In this document: piece by piece, positions 35,408 through 47,200 of the stretch
Numbering within the stretch: the stretch's first letter is position 1
Layout: every line of letters begins with the position of its first letter
NCBI GenBank assembly: GCA_000827265.1
Contig: KN834781.1
Span: 207,406 to 271,405 of the forward strand
DNA: 64,000 nt
Direction of reading: 5' to 3'
DNA from: Collybiopsis luxurians FD-317 M1
Lineage: Eukaryota > Basidiomycota > Agaricomycetes > Agaricales > Omphalotaceae
Translations under genes and position numbers: made by a program
Notes under the pieces: generated by a model
Seen by the model: only the letters and a program-made list of their open reading frames with translations
Database searches by the model: none
What the model was told of the DNA's origin: nothing

Positions 35408-36564
35408 TCAATAGTCCCTCTCTTTCAGACGCTCTTCGACCTGCGCCCGTTTCGCGTTTAGAGCTTGAATCTTCTCTTCTTTCGAAGCGTCATACGCAAT
35501 CGTGGTTTGATTGAATCTGGATCAATATTTATGTTAGGCTATGGTCTCCGAGGCTACCAAAAATCACCACTCACGGATTATCAGGCGATTTCTGGAATTG
35601 CTTGTACAGCAAATCCTTTTGATCAAGATGTTCGTCGTTAGACATCGCAGGTAAAAATTAGCCGTAACACGTACTTTGTATTGCTGTAGCCTGAGACCGG
35701 GGTGCTAGATGAATCGAAAATTTAATATCAGGCAATATTCGACATAAGATAGAGGGAAATAAGCAATCAAGGAGCTGATGCGCCGAGAATTCTGTAAAGC
35801 TGTAGAACATGAAAAGCGTACCTCTTTCTTCAGATTCGGGAGCTCGCGGTCTTGGTAAGCTTCGAAAGCGGCCTAATACGAGTACGGTTTAGCCAAATAG
35901 ACCTCACCGAATCCCGAAGTAACAGTCACCTTGAACCGACGCTACGACGGAAACTATCAGCATCTAAAAGTTGAGATGATCAACAGAATCCTCTTACCTC
36001 AGGATGCCTTTCGATCCCAGCAGCCTGGCTACCAACACTAGCTTTGTCCATCTTGGCAGTGACAACCTCCAGCAAGTCAATCGCATTATCGATACCGGTA
36101 GCAGCATAGCTTTCCACTTCCTTCGATTCTTCACCTTCGCCTTTACCACCATCCTCTGCCTTAACACCGCTCAGTCCACCGCCAGCGGCGATGGCTCCAG
36201 GACCAGCGGGTTTAGGCTGAGGCTTCGCAGCAGCTTTCTTGGCTCCAGCTTTCGGAGCCGCCTTGGGTTTCGAAGGGGCGGAAGCTTCCTCTTCCGCCAA
36301 AAGCTTTGCATTTTCAGCCTTTCGAGCCAATTCAGCCTTGCGCTTTTCCTCCTTTGAATCTTTGTCTTTATTACTTTTGGCTCCAGCTTCCCAAGCAGCA
36401 GCTTCTTTTTTCTCCTGCAAAAAAAGTGGCAGGTCAGCTCGAATCCATAGACACAATGGAATTATTACCTTTGCAGCAGCTGCGGCCTCTTGTTTCTTGG
36501 CCTCATTTTCAGCCTTTTTGGCCCTTCCACTTTCTTTCTTCGCGTTACCGCCTTTGGGTGCCAT
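35408..36564 (-). CDS. CCDC124/Lso2-like ribosome-associated protein
   Basis: Model: 36564-36469, 36414-35998, 35941-35930 (12 nt), 35872-35822, 35704-35675 (30 nt), 35615-35575, 35516-35408; 251 aa. The N-terminus MAPKGGNAKKESGRAKKAEN is basic, followed by an Ala/Lys/Glu coiled coil. The middle has GIDNAIDLLEVVT. The C-terminus, assembled over five small exons, gives HPE-RRFK-AAFEAYQDRELPNLKKE-HPGLRLQQYK-DLLYKQFQKSPDNP-FNQTTIAYDASKEEK, matching the CCDC124 family end (HPERR, SPDNP, NQ). Members bind vacant or hibernating ribosomes at the tRNA/mRNA channels in the cytosol. The fit of the microexons to the family consensus supports the model. Confidence 0.9.
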
Positions 36565-36898
36565 TATTTCTTAACTAGAGATGAAAGTTGAGAGTCAAGA
36601 TGAGTTGAGAGTCAGGATGAGTCGATTTGTGAACGTTGATGACGCATGTTCGATATCCATTATCTTATCTTATCTATCTTATCTTATCCTTATCTACCTA
36701 TCTACTAATCGATCAATCAAGCGCCCAGGGTTGAACTGCCTCCGCCACCAGTCTGCCCATAATTGCAGCACCTCGTGTTCGCGTCGTGGTCCGAGATAAT
36801 ATATTTCACCGTCATATTGATTCAGAACTCTCTATATAACCGCGAACCGGTCTCTTCAATATCCTTTAATCCTCGTACTTCAATTCCCAGCGAAAACC
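36565..36898. other. short divergent promoter with TTATC microsatellite
   Basis: Only 334 bp separate the divergent starts at 36564 (-) and 36899 (+), so regulation may be shared. A TATCT/TTATC microsatellite lies at about 36660-36705. Confidence 0.65.
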
Positions 36899-37811
36899 AT
36901 GGATGCAATCAACAAATGGGCCCCAGGAGCTGCTTGTAAGTGCTCCCCCGATGATCTTCATTTACAAGCTCACAAACGCTCTTCTACACAAAGATGGACC
37001 CGTTCTATCTCAAACGGACTTGTATCTCCTTCAATCGGACCTCCAACTCAACCCAATTCTCGCGGGTGCAAGTCCTAGTTTTCATCTTCTCTTCAACATC
37101 GCCACAGGTACGCGGCACAGCTTTCTCAAGAAACTACGAACTCTAACGGCGCATTTACCCTTTCTTTCGCCCAGGCCAAACTGGAGGATTCAATCCAGAT
37201 GCCAGAGATCGAGATTTAGCTTTTGCAGCCAAGGACGAACCTGCAACGCTACCTCGAGTCAGCCAACTCATCATCATCACCGAAATCTCACCGTGGTGCA
37301 CGATCGTGAAGAATGAGAGGGGAGTGACTATGGGGGATGTTTGTACCCAAATCTGGAAAGAGTACGCACCTCACGTAGACTTGTTGTGACCTTGGGAAGC
37401 TTATGCCCACCAATTTGCTGTAGCTACGCGGAACACGACGTAACCGATGCTGAGTTCGCTTCGTTGCCCCCTCGACTGCAGGATCAGGTGAAGCGTTCAG
37501 CGACGATGAGAGGTACGGGTGGGAGTTGGCAGGCGTATTACACACCTGCAGCAACACCGGCGAGGTTCAAGCGCTACGGTGAGTTTTTCTGTAGATCCTT
37601 TAAGGATTCCTGCCCTCGGTCCTCATATATCTGACGTTCTACTTTCTTCCTTCCCTTTTCCACATGCTGCGTCTCCCTTCTGATTGACCTGAAACTAGAC
37701 TGGCTCCGCGAACGTACCTTCTTCGATTCCCTCCAGCGTAAAGAATCATACATATCGCAGAGATTGGGATACAAAGCTCCAAATGTCTTTGTAATGGAAT
37801 TGACCGCATGA
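36899..37811 (+). CDS. DUF6699-like protein
   Basis: Five exons (36899-36935, 36994-37107, 37175-37361, 37424-37578, 37699-37811), 201 aa. Exon 1 encodes only MDAINKWAPGAA. The body has YGPVLSQTDLYLLQSDLQLNPIL, then VSQLIIITEISPWCTIVKNERGVTMGDV, WKDYAEHDVTDAEFASLP, and a C-terminal RYDWLRERTFFDSL. The arrangement of a core PW-C-I-V/GVT-GDV strand pair, a helix, then a terminal YDWL block matches DUF6699 proteins. Function is unknown. Splice choice at 37361 (GTACGC) is forced, because the alternative GTAGAC donor leads to an early stop. Confidence 0.82.
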
Positions 37812-38023
37812 ATACGTATAGGAGTACGGTATACCGATGTTTTGCGGTCAATCTCTTTTCATCTCTGCTCTATATTGTATGTAGGTACCTTGCATTTTGT
37901 ATTTTTTTGGTCGATTTTTGCTAGTCTGTTGTACGTCGCTATGCATGTTTTCTCACTGCTGAATGTTACTCGGTGCGAATAGTTATCCGATCCGGCATCA
38001 TTAGGACCGTTGTCCTGGAGAGC
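37812..38023. other. short spacer
   Basis: 3' flank of the DUF6699-like gene; nothing further recognised. Confidence 0.4.
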
Positions 38024-38437
38024 TTAGGCAGGTCGCGTCTGGGATATCGAGGGAGCAAAAAACACTCTACAGAGAGCGAACCGAGCGAACACGACCTCCT
38101 CGATAACGGGGCACATGTCTTCTACCACTTTGGACACTGCATCTCCTTGCTTCAGGTTGCCTTTGAAGTCCGCAAGAGGGCGTGTGCGCCCGATCAGGTG
38201 GTCCGAGTCTCGCAGAGGATCAACGTCCATTGCGTCGTCGTCGTTCACGCTGCGCTTGGAGGACGATGTAAAGAAACGTGCTGGGGTAGGTTGGGGGTTA
38301 TGTTTTCGCGGTTCAACTTTGTCAAGCAGCATCTTAATATCGCTCTCTTCAGTGTGATCGTCATCATCATCAGGAGGGGTGGTGGGATTCTGTACAACTT
38401 TAGCTGGGGACTGCGCTTGTTTCGATATGGATGGTTT
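38024..38437 (-). pseudogene. Ku80-like C-terminal relic
   Basis: An open frame without a start (an in-frame TGA lies at 38440-38438) reads VVQNPTTPPDDDDDHTEESD, then AMDVDPLRDSDHLIGRTRPL, then ADFKGNLKQGDAVSKVVEDM before losing similarity. The layout (NPxTPP, acidic patch, RxRPLxDFxxNxxxGDxVSKxVED) resembles the C-terminal part of fungal Ku80 as I remember it. No Ku core lies nearby, so this is a fragment of a duplicated gene. Assignment is by recall only. Confidence 0.4.
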
Positions 38438-38602
38438 TCAATCGAGTAAAAGTGGCTCGTCGTCCTAGAAAATTCGCTCTGATTTTTCCTCTACAGCCAA
38501 TCTGAGATCTGCGATTTGTCAAGTACATCATCAAGCGTAAATCCATTATATCACTTTGCCTAGCCTATATACACTATGTACATCATCACATTTTCCGCCC
38601 AA

Positions 38603-41092
38603 TCATACCGGCGGAGTGCATCCAAATGACGTTGCAGCGCCATTTTGAAACGTTTGTTGGACTGCTTTTCCAGATCCATACATGCCTGGAATACATCAAT
38701 CAGCCACTAGCTCGAGCGGGAGGAGGAGAACGCGGGGGGTGGGGAGGGGAAGGGGAAGAGGGGAAAGGAAACTCACCCAAAGCCGCCATCGTCATGCTCG
38801 CCAAAAACAATATAAGGTTAAATGAGTTCATCAACCAGTTCCCAGTAAAGAATCCTCGTCTCCACCGGGACCAATCCCTCCATGTGTCGCCGGGATCCTT
38901 CGAGGGCGTGCTCGGGTCAATCACCTCCCCGAACGCGAGCTTATCCTCCTCAGTCAAACCAGCCGCGGCAACTTTCATCTTGTACCCAAGCATCAGCAGA
39001 GGAGGGAAGCTGTACGAGAATTGCATGATGCAGATGGCCGCGACAATACCGGATACTGATGCAACTTGTGGAATGGCCGAACCGACGATGAAAGCTGGAT
39101 TTGTAATACGTGATAAGCACTCGTGAATGCCGGTTGCAAATCTTTTTCATTCGCGACTTACCAAGGGCCCAGTATAAGATAACCATAACTGGAGGAGCGT
39201 ATGTTAACAAGGTCATTGCATACATAAAAATAACACTCTTACAAGTCCAGATGAAGCGCCCACGTCGGCTAACAAGAGGCGGTCCTTTGAACCAGCCTTC
39301 GATGATACTGTAGTAAGCAACCTCTGTTCAAATAAAGTTCCGAGTATAAGAGAACCCATCTTGACAATCAAAATCATTCGGGAGAGAACTCAACTGATTC
39401 CAATGTTACCATACAATCCAGCGGCAATGATACCGGTGATCAAAGCAAGAACGTTGCCGACGTCCTGCCAGGATTGCTTGCTGACACCTTGGTAAGCCAG
39501 GGGGAGTGTGAATTGCCCTTGGAAGGAGTAGACGAAGAGGCCGTAGAGCAAGTACGCAGTGCAGATCAGCATTTGAGCGCAGACCTAGAGATTGTACGTT
39601 ATTGATAAGTAGGTAATCAGTCTCAGATCGACGTACCATTCCTTTCCAAAAGTCCATGGGCCTCCTCATCTCGGCCAAAAATTCGGGGAAGATCATAGCC
39701 CCGCCATATGCGAACACCTGAAAGGATTCAAAAAGGCATGTAAGCTTGTATTCTCTTCCAAAAGGTGCAAATTTGCGTGAATGTCATGGCCATAACTTGG
39801 GGTAGGGAGAGAGAATGCGAAAGGGGGAATTACCCTAAAGGCAACATGTGAGCATGGTACTTCCACCAGTGCATCAGTCAAAGGCTTACATTTGCATGAT
39901 ACCGTTAACCTAGCGTAAGATCTCATGTCAGGATTTTCTTTTGAAGACAACAGATTCACAATCCAGACACACCTTATCGAAAAGAGGCAACGTTGTAAAC
40001 TTTGCGGTCTGGACAGGTGCCGGGTCGAGACCGAAGGCCGCCTTTGCCGCCGCAAAGTTCGGAGGCGAATGGGCAACGAAACCCATGGAAGTAAAGATGA
40101 TCGTCAAGTTAAGCCATACAGCCCTATCAACCGGTTATTCGTGAGTAAGGCAAGCATGTGAGTTTGGTATAACCTTACGAGTTTGCGAAAAATCCATATT
40201 TCTGCAACGATCGGATCTGACCGAGGAACATGCCGACGAGAGCCCAGATCAATACTTCGATGGAGAAGCAGAAATCGTGATTCGCGGCAAGTTGTTCGAG
40301 CGATTGCCCGTTGGAAAGACAGATGACACCAACCTGCAGAAAGGGACGAATAGTCAGATAAAGAATCTACCTCTCAAAAAGGATAAGTCACCGACGTTGA
40401 TAATCAGTTGCAGGGATTGTAATGCCGTGCAAAGATGTTTAAATTCTTTTCCCAAGCAACGCTCTGCCAAATCGCCGTACGTCTTGATTGGAAACTCGTG
40501 CGAGTCCAATCTACAAAAGAGTCTCCACAGCTGAAGCCCTGTGAAACAAGCAACGCCACCCACTATCAGTGCACTCACAGTCAGCATCATAAATCAAGTG
40601 ACAAAAATTGTTCGATACGCACTGACTACATATAGGACAGCACCTGGAACATAACCGACCTGGGAAAAAGCAAAGGGCGCGTTGAAAGGCCCAAGGATAT
40701 CCGTAGTAATGAGATAGAAGACGGAAACCCAGGTTGCCGTTCGGAGGGCTCGACGGGCTTGATCAAGTTCCCGTTCGTATTCGGTTTTCCTAGCGTGTGC
40801 AATTTCGCTATATACGAGCTGTTGAGTATTCAAACAAATGATTTCAATGGAATATTACAAACATTGGCGGTGCATCAGGCTTCGCTTCATTTGCGCGAGA
40901 TACAGACGCGAATATGAGATAGTCCCTCAGAGTAGGTTTCTCGATGACTGAGTATGATGTCTTATTATCCTCGAGCAAAAAAGAAGCACTAAAAAACTTA
41001 CTCTGAACTGAATCCTGCTTGAGATCAGGGACAATTTCATGGTTAGAACCTCCTCCGCTAGACTTTTCGTCGCTGATGATTTTCTCCGACAT
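38603..41092 (-). CDS. amino acid/auxin permease family transporter (Aa_trans), 14 exons
   Basis: Model: 41092-41002, 40947-40859, 40818-40623, 40562-40396, 40333-40179, 40123-39973, 39909-39890, 39834 (1 nt), 39717-39637, 39584-39395, 39323-39243, 39188-39162, 39094-38777, 38685-38603; 549 aa. A soluble N-terminus is followed by about 11 hydrophobic segments, e.g. VSVFYLITTDILGPFNAPFA, EVLIWALVGMFL, LICTAYLLYGLFVYSF and GIVAAICIMQFSYSFPPLLM. Family landmarks are SQVGYVPGAVLY, VNGIMQM-VFAYGGAMIFPEF and KVAYYSIIEGWF. It resembles fungal neutral amino acid permeases (Mtr type), acting as a proton-coupled transporter in plasma or vacuolar membrane. Joining VNGIMQM to VFAYGG without frameshift requires the single-base exon at 39834. 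The 40-bp intron at 40858-40819 is unusually short. Confidence 0.88.
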
Positions 41093-44000
41093 CGTTGAGC
41101 TTGGAAGACGGGGAAGAAAGGGCGTTCACACAGGGAAGAACGGTTGCCGGCTGGGTAAGGTTCTTTAATACGCCTCGGCTTTTGACGGTTCACAGATGCC
41201 CGATAAGCCTCTGATTGAAAACTATAATTAGGAAGGCAACAAGGAATCCGAGGAAGCACATGGTCACTTTGGTATACACTTGGAGTGTCCAGCTCCGTAC
41301 CATTTTCAATTTGGCAGCCGGTGTTAAGTCGGAAGTCGGGAATCCCGCATGGCAGTCCGGAGAGAAATATGCGGTCTTGTTTGGTTGTTTCGCTCGTTGG
41401 ATACCAGTCGACCAGGCCGGAAAGACAGAAAGCTTGTTCGGAGAATGGTCGCTCGAGAAAGTAAACGAAAATTATCTCCTCCGCCACTTTCTCACGCAAT
41501 CAAAGCAAACATCTACTAGCGCAGGGGCGGGCTGAATACTGTCTGTGCCATTCGAGACTATTCGGTGTAACAATGCAAATCGAGCTAGCTGAGCATGAGG
41601 TCCCACGCCAGTTAAAAAAGGACCTCCATTCAAACTGGTGCCAGCTGGTGCCTTGTCCATTCTCTGGAATCGCGGATGAATGTGCAAGCGCGCAACAGTC
41701 AGTACATGTCCTGAGAAAACAGTACCCTTTTCAGTAATCGATAAGTATCAAAGAATAGCATTCACCATTCTGATAGCTTATTTCGGCCTTCAAATATCTG
41801 ACCAATAAGCAGGGGAGGGAAAGAAACCCTATAATATATTCGTCGAAGCAGCAACGCATACGATTTGTTGCATTCAATCGAGGATCTATTCCCTTGGCGT
41901 TCGCGTCGGACCACTGCGCTGGCACCTAGATTTACATTTCACAGCTTTGTGAGCGAGACCACGACATTTTTGGTGCATAGATCCATTTATACATTCAGCG
42001 ACCGCAGCAGGAGATGCGAGAGCATTTAACGCTGAGAAATACCCCCCGTAAGTCCCACGGCATTAGTCCGAAGTTCTGTTAAGATAACGACCAAAGTTTT
42101 TGACTAGTTGCTAGTCAGCCTAGAAGTATATGTCTCCGAAGTCATCGATGATCGTGCATCTTGAGTATGTGCAGGAGTTCTAACAGCCGTTTCTGGCGAC
42201 ATCCATCTCCCGCTAGGGGTGCCGCAGAATGATGCGCTATTATAAGCATGTCATTCCAGATAAACCTAAAAACTCAGACCAGATGGTTCCTTGGGGTAGC
42301 TATAGATAGCAATGAAGCCCGGTAGCACGATAGGAAAGGCGTTCCGAGACTGTATGCTTGCGTCGCGGCATACTTACACATTTCTGGACAATTCGGGATG
42401 TTGAGGAAATCGCAGGGTACCAGATTGCAACCATTCAGGTCCGTTCCTGTCGAATGGGAAACGTTTCCGACTTCGACATATTAATTGTCGTGACGTATAC
42501 GGTAAGTATGGCTGCAGGAGCAGGACAAGAGGGGTGTCATTGTGAAACCAATGCTTCATTGAATGTTTGAATTTGTACGAGTGTGATCTGTCCGAGTGTG
42601 CACCCGCAGAGGTGATAGATTCATTCAGCTTCGCGACTTGTTGACCGACATGTAACACGCGGATGCATAGCTACAACTAGTATCAGTCAGAAAGAGCAAG
42701 AGAAATATATGGATAAAAAAAAGTGTCATGGTTCGAAGAATATCCATACGAAGCTCTGGACTTCGACGCATGAATCAGCTTGTATTGAGGAAATCATCAG
42801 CCGGGATCCACTGACAGTCTGGAATGGATTGCAAGCGGCGTACGTACGTCTTGCACGGATATTTCTTTTGACCTGCCACATTCTACCCTTTGTTGGCTGG
42901 CTCAAGATCGTGTGTCAACTTGACTAGAGCATACGACTGAATTCAAACCCGTATTCGATGATGATCTCCCCCACACTTTCAACAGCTTTGTTCACATGCT
43001 GGCCAAGCCAAGCGTTGAATTAGTCCACAGGATAGAAGCAGCGAGCGTGGAAAGCGTGCTAAATGATTGATTGGGAATTGGGCACATAACTGAACAGCGA
43101 CGAGCGTGGTCGGTTTAAATCAGGGAAATCATCAGCTGAAGATCCACTAGCAGTCCAGAATGGACTCAAAGTAACCAATGCGCGTCACCTTGCACGGATA
43201 CTTTTCTTCACCAGACAGATATCCTTCGTCACAATCTGTGCTTTGTTGGTTGGTTCAAAATCGCGCGTCAACTTGACTCGAGACGTATGAGTGATTTGGA
43301 CCGAGTTCTTTGACGATAATTTCCACGAATCTGCCGGGCCACCACTGTGATTCACATGCTGTCGGAGTGTTGAAACAGTCCAGACTCCACAGGAAATATG
43401 AACATAGCGAGCGTGGAAAGCGTACTAGTCCAGTACGAGGGTAGAACATACAGAAGGTCCCTGGAACCGAGAAACAGGGAGGAGACCGTTGTGGTCGACA
43501 GCACAGCCGGGCTGACCCTCAAGTCACGCGCATGTCACATCATCGCGCAATTCGCGTCGCACGACCTTCAAAGGCGCGTAGAAAAATACCATTTACATGA
43601 ATGAATCTGCCGCGACAAAAGCCCAAATACGAATTATATACTGTAGAAAAACCCAAAAACCAATATCAAGAAACAAAAATGGGATGGATGAGCGAATAGA
43701 TGGATAGATACCTGTAGATAGATGGATGTAATAGACATAGACAAACAGAAGAAATACAGTAAACACGAGACCAAGCGGTGCGGTTAGAATCTAGCCAGTA
43801 CTTATCTTTACTTTAACGACATGTACGTTTCTGTATATATACTCGAGTATAATGCATGCATATGTACTGTACGTATGGATGTATGTGTAATGTATAATGT
43901 AAAGAGTAAACGTGAAACATTGAACAACTCCTACAAAAAAGGAAAGAAACCAACAACAACTACAACTACGCGTGCAGGGAGAGTGGGAGTGGAGAGGAAA

Positions 44001-44259
44001 CAATTACACAAAACAAAGCGAAATATAGAATAAGGATAGAAAAGACTTTCCAGAGGCCTTGCCGAGTCGGGTTCATCTTTCAGCACATTCAGCACACGAA
44101 ACGAGTCGCGACCAAAATATACACCAGTAAACCAAAACCTAAAAATAAAACAAAAGCTCAGCTCTATCAAATCAACCAGTCAATCCCAAAACAAACCCCA
44201 CTCCAAGTCCAAAAAAAGACACTCACCCACATATAAAAACCTCGCAGCTCAAGTGGATG
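41093..44259. other. 3.2-kb intergenic region
   Basis: Shared flank of the permease gene (5' side) and the large kinase gene (3' side). No gene recognised. It contains a diverged tandem duplication listed separately and low-complexity GATAGATGGATG and TACAAC stretches near 43700 and 43960. Confidence 0.5.
42788..43426. repeat. diverged tandem duplication, two units of about 270-305 bp
   Basis: Unit 1 is 42788-43060 and unit 2 is 43122-43426. Shared blocks in order: GAAATCATCAGC, GATCCACTG/A...CAGTC, CTTGCACGGATA, TTTGTTGG, GTCAACTTGACT, TTCACATGCTG, and GCGAGCGTGGAAAGCGT at the end. Neither unit has a convincing open frame. It could be an old duplicated gene fragment or a non-coding repeat. 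Confidence 0.7.
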
Positions 44260-47200
44260 CTATCTAGGCACCTCTGATCTCGCAATGTTATTGATCCCAT
44301 CCTTGTCCACCAACCACCCCTCCCCATCTTCTTCCTCGTCGTCAATGTCATCCTCCGTCAGACTCTCAGGATCCTCGCCATTTCCATTTTCTCTTCGGTC
44401 ATTATCGAACGGTTCATCCCTGTCATCCTCGTAAGACGAGGTTGACGAAGAAGAGGGAAAAGCCCCTGCTCCACTACCATCCTTTGCATTACTCTCGGCC
44501 CCAAACCCGAAAACCGGGATCGTACCACCCCTACTAAACGCCGTCGACGCCAAACCCAAACCCAAACCCAAACCCAAAGCAGACAACGAATCAGAAGTCG
44601 ACGACGCAGACTCAGGAAGACCCGACGGAAGACGTTCTGCCCCCGAAGAATCGAAACCCGAACCCGAACCAGGCTCATACAACCGAGGCATGAAAGACGA
44701 ATACGCAGCAGCGTCAGAACCCAAAGGCAACCCCTCAACCCCAACATGACTACCACCCATCAAATCCTGCACAACCCCACCAACCCATTCATCATCCCAC
44801 AAATCCTTAATCCTCTCCCTCCTATTCGGATCCCTCACAAGCAGCTTTTGCACCACCCGCTTCGCACCAGCACAGCGAACAAGCCCAGGTCCTCGAAGTT
44901 CAAGTTCCAAACCCATCGCATCTATCGAAGACGAAGACGAATCACGCTCCAACTCCTGTTCCGACTCGGGCCAATACCACTCCCCTCTCGCAATCCTCAT
45001 CAACCACTGCTTTCTCTCCATAGGACTAAACGCCCTCCCTTCCCCACCCTCCCCCGAAATCTTCCCCGCACCCAAAACCTCTCCAGGCCCCTCCCCAAAC
45101 GGCAAACTCCTCGCAACAAGCGTATACAAAACAACCCCACAAGCCCACGCATCCGTCTCCCTCGCATCGTACCCCCCCGCACCCCCCGCCCCACCCCCAC
45201 CCTCAGATACATCATGTCCAGCCTCCCTATCCTCCCTAAACCACCTCGACTTCGCACTACTACTAGCAACCCCCGCCCTCCCCCCACCAATAACAAGCTC
45301 CGGAGCAGCGTACGCCTCGCTTCCACATCTCGTCGTCAACAGCGGACGAGCAGGATCGATGAACCTCGATAGGCCGAAATCGGTGAGTTTGATGAGCGGT
45401 TGCGGAGGGGTAGGGAGCGTAGTGTTGGTCGTGCTGGACGGAAACGACGACAGGGACGATGATGGTGGGGGTGAATGGATCGACGGATCAAAAGCAGACG
45501 ATGAGGGCGAAGGCGAAGGCGAGCTCGTAAACGAGTAACTCGTAGGCGACGACGTTGTCATCATCCCTTCAGTGAGCACACCATCCGTCGTCGTCGGTGG
45601 AGGCGCTGATGCTGGGCCTAGATCTACGGTCAAAAGTATATCTACCAGTCAAATATCAAATCAGCCTTCCCGCCGCAAGATCGAATTCACACCACTCACT
45701 CTCCAATTTAATATCTCTATGAACCAGTCCAACACCATGCATCCATCCTACAGCCTTACACAACTCTGTAAATATCCTTCGTAGAGTACTTTCACCTACA
45801 ACCATCAATGAGTATACATCCCGCGTAATACAACACAGCACAATAAAGAAACTCACCAAGACTTCCCCACTTTGAATCATCATTAACCAAACCCAACAAA
45901 TCACCGCCTGGTAAATAAGGCAAGACCAGCAGGTGATGCGTCCGCGTAGTGAGATGCGAGAGAAGCGGTGTAATATTCGGATGAGAAATATGCTGTAAAG
46001 ATGACGAATATTAGTGTTCATGTCAATCTCGATGCAATGTCGATTGTCAAAACCCAAAAACCAGAACCAAAAACGTAAAAAAAGAGGGCGAGAAACGCCT
46101 AATCAGCACCGGAATACGTTTTCGTTAAACGTTAAACTTTGAATCAATGAAAATCAATGAATGAAAAAAAAGGGACGCCGCTCAAGCGCTCAATAGCACA
46201 CAACGCCATAATCACGGCTCACAGCGCCCAAGCGAGACGAGGACAAAAAAGGTCTAGGGCCGCAGAGCACAGTACCGTACACCAGGGGGGGACAGAGTAA
46301 AAGAGTAAAAAAGCACGGCAAATGTCAATCTCAAAACTCAAAACTCTCCAACTCACCTTCAACACCTCAACCTCCCTGACAAAACTAACCCTCGTCCGAT
46401 CCCTCTCCCTAACCCTCTCCTCCGCCTCCATCTTCTCCCTCCTCCCCAACGCCCTCCCCAAACCCTTCTCCCTCTCCCTCTCCTCAATCACACCCCTAGA
46501 CGTAAGCTTCACCGCAACAAGCCTCGTGCGAATCTTTGACCCGTCCCTCCTCTTCCTCCCCTTTTGCGCGCTCACAGATACACTCGACTTTGTCGAGCTC
46601 GAACGAGAAATAACGGATTCTTCGTAGCTATTGCCATAGCCGAAGCTGGAACCGTGATCACTACGCGTACTCAACGTCGACCTCGTCGATCCATTCCTCT
46701 GTACACCATCTTCTGCCCCCGCATAGTGCCCATCATGCCCATCATCCGACCCCGATCCCGAAGCAGACGCAGACGACTTCCACGAAACACTACTCGCCCT
46801 CGAAACCGAGCTCCCTCCCCCATCATTAACCACATCCAAACCCAAACCCAAACCATACACCGGTAGATTATCACTCCCGTAAAAGTTGGGCGACATCGGC
46901 GGGGAAAGCGATATAATCGAAGGGGGAGGAGGAGATTGTGGTTGCGATTGCGATTGCGAGTTGTACCCACTCCCACTCCCATTCGCATTCCCGAAAAGCA
47001 CAATCTCCTGTCCTCTTTCGTCCGTATCGACATCTATCGGATGGTTCGAATACCCCGAATGCTGATGATGATTCGCAGGTAATGCCAACCCCAACGTACT
47101 AGACGACACAACAGACGGAGAAGAAGAGGTCCTGTTCCCCGGTATAAGCGAGGGCGGTAAAGGTAACCCAGCTCCAGGACCAGGTGGACTTGCCGCATCA

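Noticed and set aside
44746..45372. Long plus-strand frame inside the kinase gene
   Set aside because: Antisense shadow of a GC-biased low-complexity coding exon; composition rich in Pro/Arg/Thr and no motif.
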